Assembly: GCF_014384995.1 (NCBI RefSeq)
Contig: NZ_JACRSY010000001.1
Coordinates: 1-64,000, forward strand
Origin: Zhenhengia yiwuensis
Lineage (GTDB): Bacteria > Bacillota > Clostridia > Lachnospirales > Cellulosilyticaceae
Direction: 5' to 3'
DNA: 64,000 nucleotides
Both the position numbers and the translations under genes were made by a program. The notes beneath the pieces were generated by a model that had not been told where the DNA came from, made no database searches, and saw nothing but the letters and a program-made list of their open reading frames with translations. This document shows positions 17,430-25,398 of this stretch, one piece after another (the stretch's first letter is position 1; every line of letters starts with the position of its first letter).

Positions 17430-17598
17430 TATGTAAAACCTCCTAAAGATAAGTCAAATACATGATGTAAGTAGGGTAACATAAAAGTGAATTGTATACA
17501 AGTATAAAACTAAAATATGGAATAATAATGATTATTTTATGTTTTTTTGACATATTTAGTTAGGTAATTAAAGAATAATATATACATTTATTAAATAG

Positions 17599-17627
17599 TG
17601 GATAATTATTAAAGTATGTAGTATAAT
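17599..17627 (+). promoter_or_regulatory. Probable promoter of the Agr/c-di-GMP operon
   Basis: TATAAT at 17622-17627 is preceded at 17 bp by TGGATA, a weak -35. It lies 31 bp before the first gene of the operon. Confidence 0.45.
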
Positions 17628-17657
17628 TTAATAAAGAAAAATATGAAAGAGGCAATA

Positions 17658-18227
17658 ATGTTAGAAACGGTCATATTGGTACTTATATACAGTAAATATA
17701 AAAAATATAAAATTTCACCTATATTCAAACAGAAAGAAATGTACTATATATTAGGTATTGAGCTTATTTATATAGGTATTCAAATTGCGCTGTTTAAACA
17801 GCATTATGAATGGATTAAATATGCAGGTCTACTAAAAAGTATTTATCTATGCACTTATTTAGGACTGATTTTCAGATACGAACTTTATAAAGAAGCCTTA
17901 GTTGGTTCTGGCTGTGTCTTTTTAGGAGGCTTATGCAATGATATAGCCATAAAAGTCAATGGAGGGAAAATGCCTGTATTTCCAACTTTGACTTACTGGA
18001 CAGGGTATGCATCTCCAGAAGCTTTTGAAAAAGCTAGGCAAGTAGCGAATGATTTTCATATTCTAGGTAGTGACCAGACTAAGTTAAAATGGTTAACAGA
18101 CTGGATTGATCTAGGCTATAGCGTACTAAGTATCGGTGATGTACTGATTAGAGTATTTGTTGTACTTGTTTTATATGGGGCGATTAAAGAGATTAATAGT
18201 TCCTTGAGTCAAGAGAAAGGAATATAG
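17658..18227 (+). CDS. DUF5317-like membrane protein opening the Agr operon
   Basis: This 189-residue membrane protein has about five hydrophobic segments. NGGKMPVFP and a late LSIGDVLIRVFVV match the DUF5317 signature seen at 10207-10737, though the region between them is longer here. The ATG at 17658 follows AAGAGG; the ATG at 17643 has no site. It begins an operon with a kinase-less AgrC-like receptor, AgrB, AgrD and a GGDEF/HD-GYP protein. Its function is unknown, but recurrence beside HD-GYP genes suggests a role in the same signalling path. Confidence 0.75.
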   Translation: MLETVILVLIYSKYKKYKISPIFKQKEMYYILGIELIYIGIQIALFKQHYEWIKYAGLLKSIYLCTYLGLIFRYELYKEALVGSGCVFLGGLCNDIAIKVNGGKMPVFPTLTYWTGYASPEAFEKARQVANDFHILGSDQTKLKWLTDWIDLGYSVLSIGDVLIRVFVVLVLYGAIKEINSSLSQEKGI

Positions 18228-18243
18228 GGGTAAAAGAGAAGAA

Positions 18244-18711
18244 ATGTTAAAAGTAACGTTGATAGAATTTATTTTAAGAGGTATTCCAGAGGCTTTTATT
18301 CATCTTTTTGCGATGTATGCTTTTACTGGAGTAAAATTGGACAAGCGCCGTTATGTTAAGACAGGCATCATTTTAGCGATAATGATGCTTTTTATTAGGT
18401 TTTTACCAATTAGTTATGGTATTCATACGATCCTAATCATTATGGCTATGATTACATTATCTATTACACTGAATAAACTAGGTATTATAGAGACTATACG
18501 TGCCGCGATTATTAATGTTATTGTGCAGTTCTTGGCAGAGGGGATTAATATGCTATTAATCCAGGGAATGTTTAGAAAAAGTGTACAAGAGATAGTAAGT
18601 GATCCTATTACAAAGGTTATTTATGGTATACCATCTCTTATAATCTGGATGTTAGTTATATTTATCTACTATAAGTGGATAAGTAAAAAGAAAGGGAGAA
18701 GTCATGATTGA
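18244..18711 (+). CDS. AgrC-like transmembrane protein without kinase domain
   Basis: This 155-residue, almost entirely hydrophobic protein has five or six membrane helices and features of the AgrC sensor domain: RGIPEAF near the start, FRFLPI-like IRFLPISYGIHTILI in the second helix pair, and YGIPSLIIWM near the end. It stops after a short basic tail (KWISKKKGRSHD) where AgrC normally continues into a histidine kinase. The frame is intact and the stop overlaps the next start by 8 bp, so this is a natural short form and not a break. It may bind the mature peptide and relay the signal through another operon protein. That relay is inference. Confidence 0.65.
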   Translation: MLKVTLIEFILRGIPEAFIHLFAMYAFTGVKLDKRRYVKTGIILAIMMLFIRFLPISYGIHTILIIMAMITLSITLNKLGIIETIRAAIINVIVQFLAEGINMLLIQGMFRKSVQEIVSDPITKVIYGIPSLIIWMLVIFIYYKWISKKKGRSHD

Positions 18712-19375
18712 TAAGGTGTGCACTAGGCTTTCAAATAAAATAGGTAGGGAATTGCAAGTAAGTGAGAATGAAAAGGCAGTTATCCATTACGGATTATTTG
18801 CGATTATTCATACAAGTATCTCTATAGGAGCTATTGTACTAGCAGGAAGCCTTTTAGGTGTACTTATACCTGCGCTTATACTATCTGTAACAACAGTTAT
18901 TCTTAGAAAATACTCAGGTGGGGCACATGCTAGTTCACCAGAGTCATGTGCTATTATAGGTGTTATTATTTCGGTAGGAGGTGCATGGTTATTATCTAAA
19001 ATGCATTGGAACTTAATAGTTGTAATAATTAGTGTACTAGTTATATTTATTCTAGGGTTTTATAAAGTCTATCAGTTAGCACCTGTTGATAGTATGGCAA
19101 AACCTATCAGAAAGCAAGAAAAGAAAGAAGCGCTTAAAAAGAAATCTATATTTACTTTAGGAGTCTACTTAGTAGGAACAATAGGTTTGCTAAGTATATA
19201 TTTGACCAAACAGAAAGATATAGTATTAGTCTGGGTTATGTGTATATGCATAGGTATATTTTGGCAAATTCTTACTCTTACACCTCTTGGACATCTTATA
19301 GTAGAAAAAATAGATTTATTTTTAATACATACTATTTTAAGACGAAAAGGAGAATGTACAGATGAAAAAGATTAA
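18704..19375 (+). CDS. agrB: AgrB-type autoinducer-processing endopeptidase
   Basis: This 223-residue membrane protease/cyclase belongs to the accessory gene regulator B family. The catalytic pair is His75 and Cys82 in GGAHASSPESC, with the same seven-residue spacing as His77/Cys84 of the staphylococcal enzyme. Five or so membrane segments flank this site. AgrB cleaves the C-terminal tail of the AgrD precursor and forms a thiolactone ring. The ATG at 18704 follows GGGAGAAG within the previous gene. The AgrD start lies inside the last 14 bp, so production of enzyme and substrate is coupled. Confidence 0.92.
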   Translation: MIDKVCTRLSNKIGRELQVSENEKAVIHYGLFAIIHTSISIGAIVLAGSLLGVLIPALILSVTTVILRKYSGGAHASSPESCAIIGVIISVGGAWLLSKMHWNLIVVIISVLVIFILGFYKVYQLAPVDSMAKPIRKQEKKEALKKKSIFTLGVYLVGTIGLLSIYLTKQKDIVLVWVMCICIGIFWQILTLTPLGHLIVEKIDLFLIHTILRRKGECTDEKD

Positions 19376-19493
19376 TGCAAAAGTTTTAATGACACTTGCA
19401 GCTGTAGCAACAGTATTTGCATCTCTTGTATCTACATCAGCATGTTTTGGGTTTACGTATCAACCAGAAGAGCCTGAATGTTTAAGAGACTAG
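19362..19493 (+). CDS. agrD: AgrD-type cyclic thiolactone autoinducer precursor
   Basis: This 43-residue precursor starts at ATG 19362 behind AAAAGGAG. It has an amphipathic, Ala/Val-rich leader (MKKINAKVLMTLAAVATVFA), a core STSACFGFTYQP with Cys28, and an acidic tail PEEPECLRD, the clostridial AgrD pattern. By analogy with the Clostridium perfringens core TSACLWFT, the ring is predicted to be CFGFT, closed between Cys28 and Thr32, perhaps with one to three exocyclic residues. The exact mature form cannot be read from sequence. It overlaps agrB by 14 bp and is followed by a terminator before the GGDEF/HD-GYP gene. Confidence 0.88.
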   Translation: MKKINAKVLMTLAAVATVFASLVSTSACFGFTYQPEEPECLRD

Positions 19494-19497
19494 TAAA

Positions 19498-19524
19498 TAA
19501 AGATCGGTTTTTACCGATCTTTAT
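19498..19524 (+). terminator. Terminator between agrD and the c-di-GMP gene
   Basis: AAAGATCGGT/ACCGATCTTT has a TT loop and a T-rich tail TATTTATT. It lies 5 bp after agrD and 33 bp before the next start, so it may reduce readthrough or act as an intra-operon attenuator. Confidence 0.65.
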
Positions 19525-19556
19525 TTATTGTAAAGTTAAGAGAGAGGGGAGTGAAC

Positions 19557-21254
19557 ATGCATAAACGACTAGAAGATACAAAGTATGAACAGGTTAATAA
19601 TATACTTGTAGTTGTTAAGTTGTCTGCCTTGCTATTTTGTGGGATTATTTGTTTTAAATATTTAGCTACAAAAACAATTACTGGTAGTCTAGAGGAGTAT
19701 GGCTCAGCTTTTTCTATGTTATTTATAGCTTTATTCCTACTTGGTATATATTTAATATGGTCAACTGTCGCTGTTAGACAATTTAGTGAAAAAAGAAAGA
19801 AGTATAAACAGGTTATTGAAAATTGTATTTTTATAGCTATCTTTTTTGTAATGATTCTTATATCAGGGGGGCCAGACAGCCCGCATAAGTTTTTATTTTT
19901 ATTTACTATTATGACGACAACGATTCAGTCGGGTATGAAAAATGGGATGGTAATGGCAGCTGTATCAGCAGTACTTATATTATTAGTAGACTTAATGTTT
20001 TTTCCTGCTTTAGCAATTAATCCTTATTTTGAAGATGACCTTATTTTAGTAGGTATATTTGTCTTAACAGCTGCTCCGTTAGGCTATTATGTTAAACTTG
20101 GTAATGAGCATATAGAAGAGCTAAAAGAAATGGTAAATCGCGATGGTCTTACAAGCATGTATAATCATCGTTTTTTTCAAGATGCATTAAGAGAAAACAT
20201 TCATGTAGCGTCTCAAAACAATCAACCTATTTCTATGCTTTTCTTAGATATAGATAACTTTAAATATTATAATGACCTAAATGGGCATCAAAAAGGTGAT
20301 GAGGTTCTAAAAGAAGTTGCCAAGCTCATTGAAGGTAGTGTAAGAAAAGGGGATTTAGTAGCACGATATGGTGGAGAAGAATTTGCTATTATTTTGCCGA
20401 ATACAGATAGAGAAGAAAGTATTAAAGTAGCTGAAACAGTTAGAAAAAAAGTGCAAGACACTTATATTATGGGGCAGGAAAATCAGCCTACAGGAAATCT
20501 TACTATTTCAATAGGTATAGCTACTTATCCAGATAACGCTAAGGATGAACTAGCACTTATTAAAAGTGCTGATGACGCCTTATATAGAGCTAAATTTTTT
20601 AAGAAGAATCGCGTAGAAGTCTATGTATCTGTACTAGATGAGTTAAAACGAGAAATTAATGATGATCATAATGAATTAGTAACTTCTATTAAGACGCTTA
20701 TTAGCGTTATTAATGCGAAGGATAAATATACTTATGGACATTGTGAGCGTGTAGTGATGTATAGCCGAATTATAGCAGACTATCTCGGACTTAGTGAAAA
20801 AGACAAGAAAACGCTCGTGTATGGAGCTTATATGCATGATATAGGTAAGATTAACATTCCAGAGCAAATTCTTAACAAGAAAATGCCTTTAGATCAGGCC
20901 GAATGGGAAATGCTTAAGAAGCATCCAGAACATGGTGTAGAAATTATAAAAACAGTAGATTCTTTAAAAGAAATTATACCACTTATTTTACATCATCATG
21001 AAAAATATGACGGTACAGGCTATCCAAATGGTATGAAGGGAGAGGAGATTCCTTTATTAGCACGTATACTGACTATAGTTGATAGCTTTGATGCTATGAC
21101 GTCTAATAGACCTTATCACACAAGACGTAAAAGTGATGAGGATGCATTTGCAGAACTTAGAGCATGTAAAGGTATACAGTTTGACCCAGAACTTGTAGAA
21201 ACTTTTATTAAAGCTTTAACCATAGCAAAACAGGAACTTGAAATTTATAATTAG
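19557..21254 (+). CDS. Membrane GGDEF plus HD-GYP c-di-GMP enzyme in the Agr operon
   Basis: This 565-residue protein has five or six membrane segments (about residues 15-185, including ISGGPDSPHKF), a GGDEF domain and an HD-GYP domain. The cyclase site is GGEEF at 272-276 with an intact inhibitory motif RKGD five residues before it, so both synthesis and product inhibition are plausible. The HD-GYP part keeps MHDIGK near 425 and HHHEKYDGTGYP near 480-488. One protein may thus make and degrade c-di-GMP. The ATG at 19557 follows GAGGGG. Placement 63 bp after agrD, with no response regulator in sight, suggests that the Agr peptide controls c-di-GMP instead of a histidine kinase. That link is inference. 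Confidence 0.88.
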   Translation: MHKRLEDTKYEQVNNILVVVKLSALLFCGIICFKYLATKTITGSLEEYGSAFSMLFIALFLLGIYLIWSTVAVRQFSEKRKKYKQVIENCIFIAIFFVMILISGGPDSPHKFLFLFTIMTTTIQSGMKNGMVMAAVSAVLILLVDLMFFPALAINPYFEDDLILVGIFVLTAAPLGYYVKLGNEHIEELKEMVNRDGLTSMYNHRFFQDALRENIHVASQNNQPISMLFLDIDNFKYYNDLNGHQKGDEVLKEVAKLIEGSVRKGDLVARYGGEEFAIILPNTDREESIKVAETVRKKVQDTYIMGQENQPTGNLTISIGIATYPDNAKDELALIKSADDALYRAKFFKKNRVEVYVSVLDELKREINDDHNELVTSIKTLISVINAKDKYTYGHCERVVMYSRIIADYLGLSEKDKKTLVYGAYMHDIGKINIPEQILNKKMPLDQAEWEMLKKHPEHGVEIIKTVDSLKEIIPLILHHHEKYDGTGYPNGMKGEEIPLLARILTIVDSFDAMTSNRPYHTRRKSDEDAFAELRACKGIQFDPELVETFIKALTIAKQELEIYN

Positions 21255-21286
21255 ATGAAACAGTGTTTTATAAACCTTGATGAATA

Positions 21287-21333
21287 AAAGCCATATATAG
21301 CTAGAGTGCGTTCTAGTTATATATGGCTTTTTG
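21287..21333. terminator. Bidirectional terminator
   Basis: AAAAGCCATATATA and TATATATGGCTTTTT form a long stem with an inner CTAGA/TCTAG stem. It serves the GGDEF/HD-GYP gene and the convergent acetyltransferase. Confidence 0.8.
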
Positions 21334-21355
21334 TATAAGAAAAGATGTTATTTTT

Positions 21356-22483
21356 TTATACGTTATCAATGCTACAGAAAGCAAAAGGAAGAGGAAACCA
21401 AGATTTGATAAGCCTATTTTTCTCATGATGATAATCTATATATACTTGAAGGGGATCGCATAAAAGGTGGGTAGCCTCTAAATGGGTTAAAGATAAGTCT
21501 GCCTCTAGGGTGGTTGGCATTACGTTGATATTTTCACCTACTTCAATAAGAAGGTTTTCAGTTCCTTGAACTTCTAGTACAAGATGACCTTTTTCTAAAG
21601 CAGTATAACTCTTTTTTAAATTTAAAAAGGCGTTAATAAAATTTTGGTAGTTCAAGATATTTAAGCAGGTAGAAAGCCTAGTAGTATACCCTTCGCAGAT
21701 GTTTATAAGCAGTTTAATAAGTGTTGTTTCATATGTATTAAGGCAAATAGTGCATTCATTCCAAGATAAAGTTTGCATAAGTGAGGCTAATGCTGGAATA
21801 AGTAAGTCAGAATGAGAGACATAAAAGTCTTCTATACAATTATTTTTATAAAGGACATAGCCACACAGTTCATTTTTGTTGTATATAGCAAAGGATTCAC
21901 TTTTCCAGCTTCTGCAAATAGATATAAAGTTTTGGAATGAGCGTGTACTAAAAAGTGGTTTTGAATGATGCATTTTATGGATACAAGATAAAGTAGGAGT
22001 ATCTAGTGCATCAAAAGATTTAAAGGTGAAATTAGGTGAAGCAACTATATGGTGGTGTCTTAAATTAGTAGCAGTAAGTGTAAAGTTTAGATGAGTCCCA
22101 CTGGGTGTAAAACCAAAATATTCATAGCGCTGTTTTTGGCCACCAAGAACGGCAAAGTCAGCTTTTTCTTCATGCATTTCAGCTAAGGCGTTTGTCATAA
22201 GTTGTTTCATGTAACCTTTACTTCTTGCATCAGGGTCTACGCAGACTGTGCCAATACCAAAGCCTTTAAGATCATAGTCAAGTACATGAAGGTCCAAAGG
22301 AAAAGAACCTACAAGGGCTTTAATACCATCCTCTTCTTCAGCAAGAAAGTGGGAAGTAGCTGTATTAACAGAAGGTGAGTAAAGTTTAGGAAGAAGTGCA
22401 GGAAAATCTGTATCAAATACATAATTACCTAAATGAATAATAGCTTCTTGATCATTTGAGAGGCCTTTTCTATAAAGTGTCAT
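21356..22483 (-). CDS. Eis-like GNAT acetyltransferase
   Basis: This 375-residue protein has an N-terminal GNAT domain with the acetyl-CoA site VCVDPDARSKGYMKQLM (about residues 78-94) and GGQKQRYEYFGF. A second, weaker GNAT-like region follows, and a C-terminal SCP2-like domain (LEVQGTENLLIEVG onward) completes the Eis-type order. Such enzymes acetylate amines, including aminoglycosides in some members; the substrate here is unknown. The ATG at 22483 follows AAAGGAG. A 38-residue upstream extension in the same frame is AT-rich promoter DNA and is rejected. The gene is divergent from the YdcF-like gene, with 86 bp between them. Confidence 0.83.
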   Translation of the reverse strand: MTLYRKGLSNDQEAIIHLGNYVFDTDFPALLPKLYSPSVNTATSHFLAEEEDGIKALVGSFPLDLHVLDYDLKGFGIGTVCVDPDARSKGYMKQLMTNALAEMHEEKADFAVLGGQKQRYEYFGFTPSGTHLNFTLTATNLRHHHIVASPNFTFKSFDALDTPTLSCIHKMHHSKPLFSTRSFQNFISICRSWKSESFAIYNKNELCGYVLYKNNCIEDFYVSHSDLLIPALASLMQTLSWNECTICLNTYETTLIKLLINICEGYTTRLSTCLNILNYQNFINAFLNLKKSYTALEKGHLVLEVQGTENLLIEVGENINVMPTTLEADLSLTHLEATHLLCDPLQVYIDYHHEKNRLIKSWFPLPFAFCSIDNV

Positions 22484-22569
22484 AAAAACTCCTTTTGGTA
22501 TTTTAAATTTTTTTATTATATTATAATATTTTATTATATGTAAAACAATATATATTAAGAGGAGTTTAT

Positions 22570-23331
22570 ATGAAAGTATTACTAGAGATAATAGCACTTA
22601 TAGTAGTAGATTTTTTATTAGTTTTAACTTTGGAATTAAGTTTTTCAGCTATCTTTATGATCATAGTTTTATGGCTTGTTTATGGGATAGTTATAGTAAG
22701 GCGGTTAGCATACTCTTATAAGAAGAAGTGGTTATGTATTTTATCAAAAATATATATGTGGGGAATAGCTATTTTTGTGGGTTCATTTATCTTAATAGAA
22801 GGATTTCTTGTCTATAATATAGGACATCATCAATCAGTAGAGAGCTTAGAAGAAGTAGATTATATGATTGTACTAGGGGCTGGGCTTAGAGGAGAAGATG
22901 TATCGCCTACTTTAAAAGCTAGGTTAGATCAGGCGATAGCTTATTATAATCTTCATCCCAAAACTATGATTATTGTGTCAGGTGGGCAGGGACCAGATGA
23001 AGTCATATCAGAAGCAGAGGCAATGAGAAAATACCTAGAAGAAATGGGAATTCTAAGAGAATCTATTATAAAAGAAGACCGTTCTACAACAACACTAGAG
23101 AATATTGCATTTAGTAAAGAAATTTTGATGACGAGAGAAGAAACGGTTGAAAGTGTACTTATTATTACACATGATTATCACCTTTTTAGAGCGCAAATGC
23201 TTGCCTATTTTATGGGTTTAGAGAGTATAGGGCTATCGGCAGAAAGTAGTCTTTTAGGAAGAATCAATTATTTAATAAGAGAATACCCTACTATGATTAT
23301 TGATTTTTTTAGAGTGAATGTTAATTATTAA
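22570..23331 (+). CDS. YdcF-family (DUF218) membrane protein
   Basis: This 253-residue protein has two or three N-terminal membrane segments (about residues 1-85) and a C-terminal DUF218 domain. The domain begins YMIVLGAGLRGEDVSPTLKARL and continues with VSGGQGPDEVISEAEAM, TTTLENIAFS and LIITHDYHLFRA. Relatives such as SanA and ElyC act in envelope or peptidoglycan-related steps, but the chemistry is not established. The start at 22570 follows AAGAGGAG. It appears monocistronic. Confidence 0.85.
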   Translation: MKVLLEIIALIVVDFLLVLTLELSFSAIFMIIVLWLVYGIVIVRRLAYSYKKKWLCILSKIYMWGIAIFVGSFILIEGFLVYNIGHHQSVESLEEVDYMIVLGAGLRGEDVSPTLKARLDQAIAYYNLHPKTMIIVSGGQGPDEVISEAEAMRKYLEEMGILRESIIKEDRSTTTLENIAFSKEILMTREETVESVLIITHDYHLFRAQMLAYFMGLESIGLSAESSLLGRINYLIREYPTMIIDFFRVNVNY

Positions 23332-23335
23332 TAAA

Positions 23336-23379
23336 AAGATATAAAGGCTGTTACATAAAAGTGACAGCCTTTATATCTT
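23336..23379. terminator. Bidirectional terminator
   Basis: AAGATATAAAGGCTGT and ACAGCCTTTATATCTT form a perfect 16-bp stem between the convergent YdcF-like gene and the 152-residue protein gene. Confidence 0.85.
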
Positions 23380-23836
23380 AAACAATAATGTGGGCACTAC
23401 GTTTTTTAGCGTTAGAAATAATTTGATGAATAGCATTTAACTCTTGGGTGAGTTCATCTAAGCATTCTTTATCTACATTGTAATTTAAAAAGAATGTTTC
23501 AATCTCTTTGGTTGTTTCACCAATCATATTGGTAACATGTATAAATTGAGCAAAGTTGTGACTATGTTTAGCATTTCTAAATTTCTTAAGGTCACGTTTG
23601 ATAAATTCTACAACTTGCTCTTCGTCAGAGAAGATACCCTCAGGGAGAGGGTATGGTTTAATACGTTGAAGAAAATATTTATTTTTACCATTTATATTAT
23701 AAGAGTAGGAGACTTCATGTTCTCCTTCTTTGAAGGTTACAAAGTACAAAATGCCCTGTACCTGTTGAACACTATCAGCACCGAGGCATCTAAGCCTTGC
23801 CTCAATGGTATCACCTTTAACAGATGAAGCATTCAT
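23378..23836 (-). CDS. Protein of unknown function
   Basis: This 152-residue soluble protein was not assigned to a family. The first half (about residues 10-65) looks like a beta-rich domain (ILYFVTFKEGEHEVSYSYNI). The second half is helical and charged, with a possible coiled segment CLDELTQELNAIHQII near the end. No signal peptide or metal motif is seen. The start at 23836 follows AAAGGATG. Its stop lies in the terminator shared with the YdcF-like gene, and its start is 28 bp from the permease stop, so the two minus-strand genes may be co-transcribed. Confidence 0.7.
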   Translation of the reverse strand: MNASSVKGDTIEARLRCLGADSVQQVQGILYFVTFKEGEHEVSYSYNINGKNKYFLQRIKPYPLPEGIFSDEEQVVEFIKRDLKKFRNAKHSHNFAQFIHVTNMIGETTKEIETFFLNYNVDKECLDELTQELNAIHQIISNAKKRSAHIIV

Positions 23837-23863
23837 AATAACACATCCTTTTCGTCATAGAAT

Positions 23864-25132
23864 TTAAGTAAAGAAAAAAAGTAAATAAACAGTGGAGATA
23901 ATAATGGAAAGAATCATAAGCGGAAAGCCCACTTTGAAGTATTTTCCAAATGAGATTTTATAGCCATTACGTTCACCAATATTAGCCAGTACAACGTTAG
24001 CTGAAGCACCAATAAGTGTACCATTTCCACCTAGGCAGGCTCCAAGAGATACGGCCCACCAAAGTGGTCTAATATCAATCCCTTGAGTACCCATTGTTAA
24101 AATAAGTGGAATAAGTGTAGCAACAAATGGGATATTGTCTAAGAAGGAAGATACAATAGCTGCTAACCAAAGGAGTAAGATCATAGTCATAATTGGTCTA
24201 CCTGATGTAAGGTCGATGAGCCAAATTGCAAGGCTATGAATAATGCCTACTTCTTCAAGTCCTCCAACAAGGACAAAGAGACTTGTAAAAAAGGCAATGG
24301 TAGGCCATTCTATGCCGCAGATAATCTCTTCTACATCTTGTTTACCAATAAGTAGAAGGATGACAGCACCAGTTAAAGCTACTGTACTAGATTCAAGATC
24401 TAATGATTGGTGTGTCATAAACCCTATTAAAATAAGTGCCATAACAATAAGACTTTTAATGAGTAAGGATTTGTCTTTTATAGTTTTTTTCTCATCTAAT
24501 GCTAGAATTTCTTCTTTATATTTATCATCTACCATTAAATCTTTGCGGTATAAGAAGTACAAAATAGCAATAGTAACAATGAGAATAACAAGAGCAGCTG
24601 GTCCTGTATGAGTAAGAAAATCATTGAAACTAAGCCCGGCAGCACTACCAATCATAATATTAGGAGGGTCACCTATTAAAGTAGAAGTACCTCCGATATT
24701 AGAGGCTAATATTTCTGTAATAAGAAACGGTATAGGGTTAAGTTCAAGAATTTGTGTAATAACTAAAGTCATGGGACCAATAAGCAAAACAGTCGTAACG
24801 TTATCAAGAGTAGCAGATAAAATTGCTGTAATAATGGCAAAGCTAATAAGGATTTTCCAAGCATCTCCTTTAGCTTTTTTTGCCGTATAAATGGCTATAT
24901 ATTCAAACAGGCCGGAGTTTTTGACAATAGACACAACAAGCATCATGCCGATAAGCACGCCTATTGTATTAAAGTCAATATAACCAATAGCGCTAGGAGC
25001 AGGTAAGATTTTTAATAATACCATTAAAATGGCTCCACTCATAGCAGCTACTGTACGGTCGATTTTCTCCGTAATAATACAAAAGAGAACAACAAGAAAA
25101 ATTAAAATAGCTATAATTTGAGTAACGTTCAT
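23864..25132 (-). CDS. ArsB/NhaD/SLC13-type ion transporter permease
   Basis: This 422-residue membrane protein has about eleven hydrophobic segments and belongs to the ion-transporter superfamily. Landmarks are DNVTTVLLIGPMTL (first re-entrant region), IGGTSTLIGDPPNIMIGSAAG and the second-half repeat FLDNIPFVATLIPL then GACLGGNGTLIGASANVVLANIG. Members move anions such as arsenite, citrate or other carboxylates, or act as Na+/H+ antiporters; no ars genes are adjacent. The ATG at 25132 follows AAAGGAG; a TTG six codons earlier does not. Confidence 0.83.
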   Translation of the reverse strand: MNVTQIIAILIFLVVLFCIITEKIDRTVAAMSGAILMVLLKILPAPSAIGYIDFNTIGVLIGMMLVVSIVKNSGLFEYIAIYTAKKAKGDAWKILISFAIITAILSATLDNVTTVLLIGPMTLVITQILELNPIPFLITEILASNIGGTSTLIGDPPNIMIGSAAGLSFNDFLTHTGPAALVILIVTIAILYFLYRKDLMVDDKYKEEILALDEKKTIKDKSLLIKSLIVMALILIGFMTHQSLDLESSTVALTGAVILLLIGKQDVEEIICGIEWPTIAFFTSLFVLVGGLEEVGIIHSLAIWLIDLTSGRPIMTMILLLWLAAIVSSFLDNIPFVATLIPLILTMGTQGIDIRPLWWAVSLGACLGGNGTLIGASANVVLANIGERNGYKISFGKYFKVGFPLMILSIIISTVYLLFFFT

Positions 25133-25398
25133 AAAGTGTACTCCTTTCAAGAGTTTACATGATGTCTCTAAATATTAATCTTTTTATAGGATTTGTTTTT
25201 AAGTATTTTTTCATACTTAAAACTATATTGACAGAATAGTTTTGAATAAAATTCACTTTATAAAAGTGAGGTTAGAATAGGAATAATAACTTTTTGAATG
25301 AAATAATGCAAATGCATAATTGAATAGAAGATTGTTTAAGCTATATCTAGTATGACTTAAAAGTTTTAGGCACGCCTATAGAAGATGGAGGGTTTGAA

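Noticed and set aside
18244..18711. Truncated AgrC gene broken by mutation
   Set aside because: The frame is intact, ends in a basic tail, and overlaps agrB with a proper start; no kinase remnants follow.
22484..22597. N-terminal extension of the Eis-like acetyltransferase
   Set aside because: It is AT-rich, lies before the AAAGGAG site and overlaps the divergent YdcF-like gene start.
24243..24890. Plus-strand frames opposite the SLC13/ArsB-type permease
   Set aside because: They are antisense shadows of a long, well-conserved membrane protein gene.
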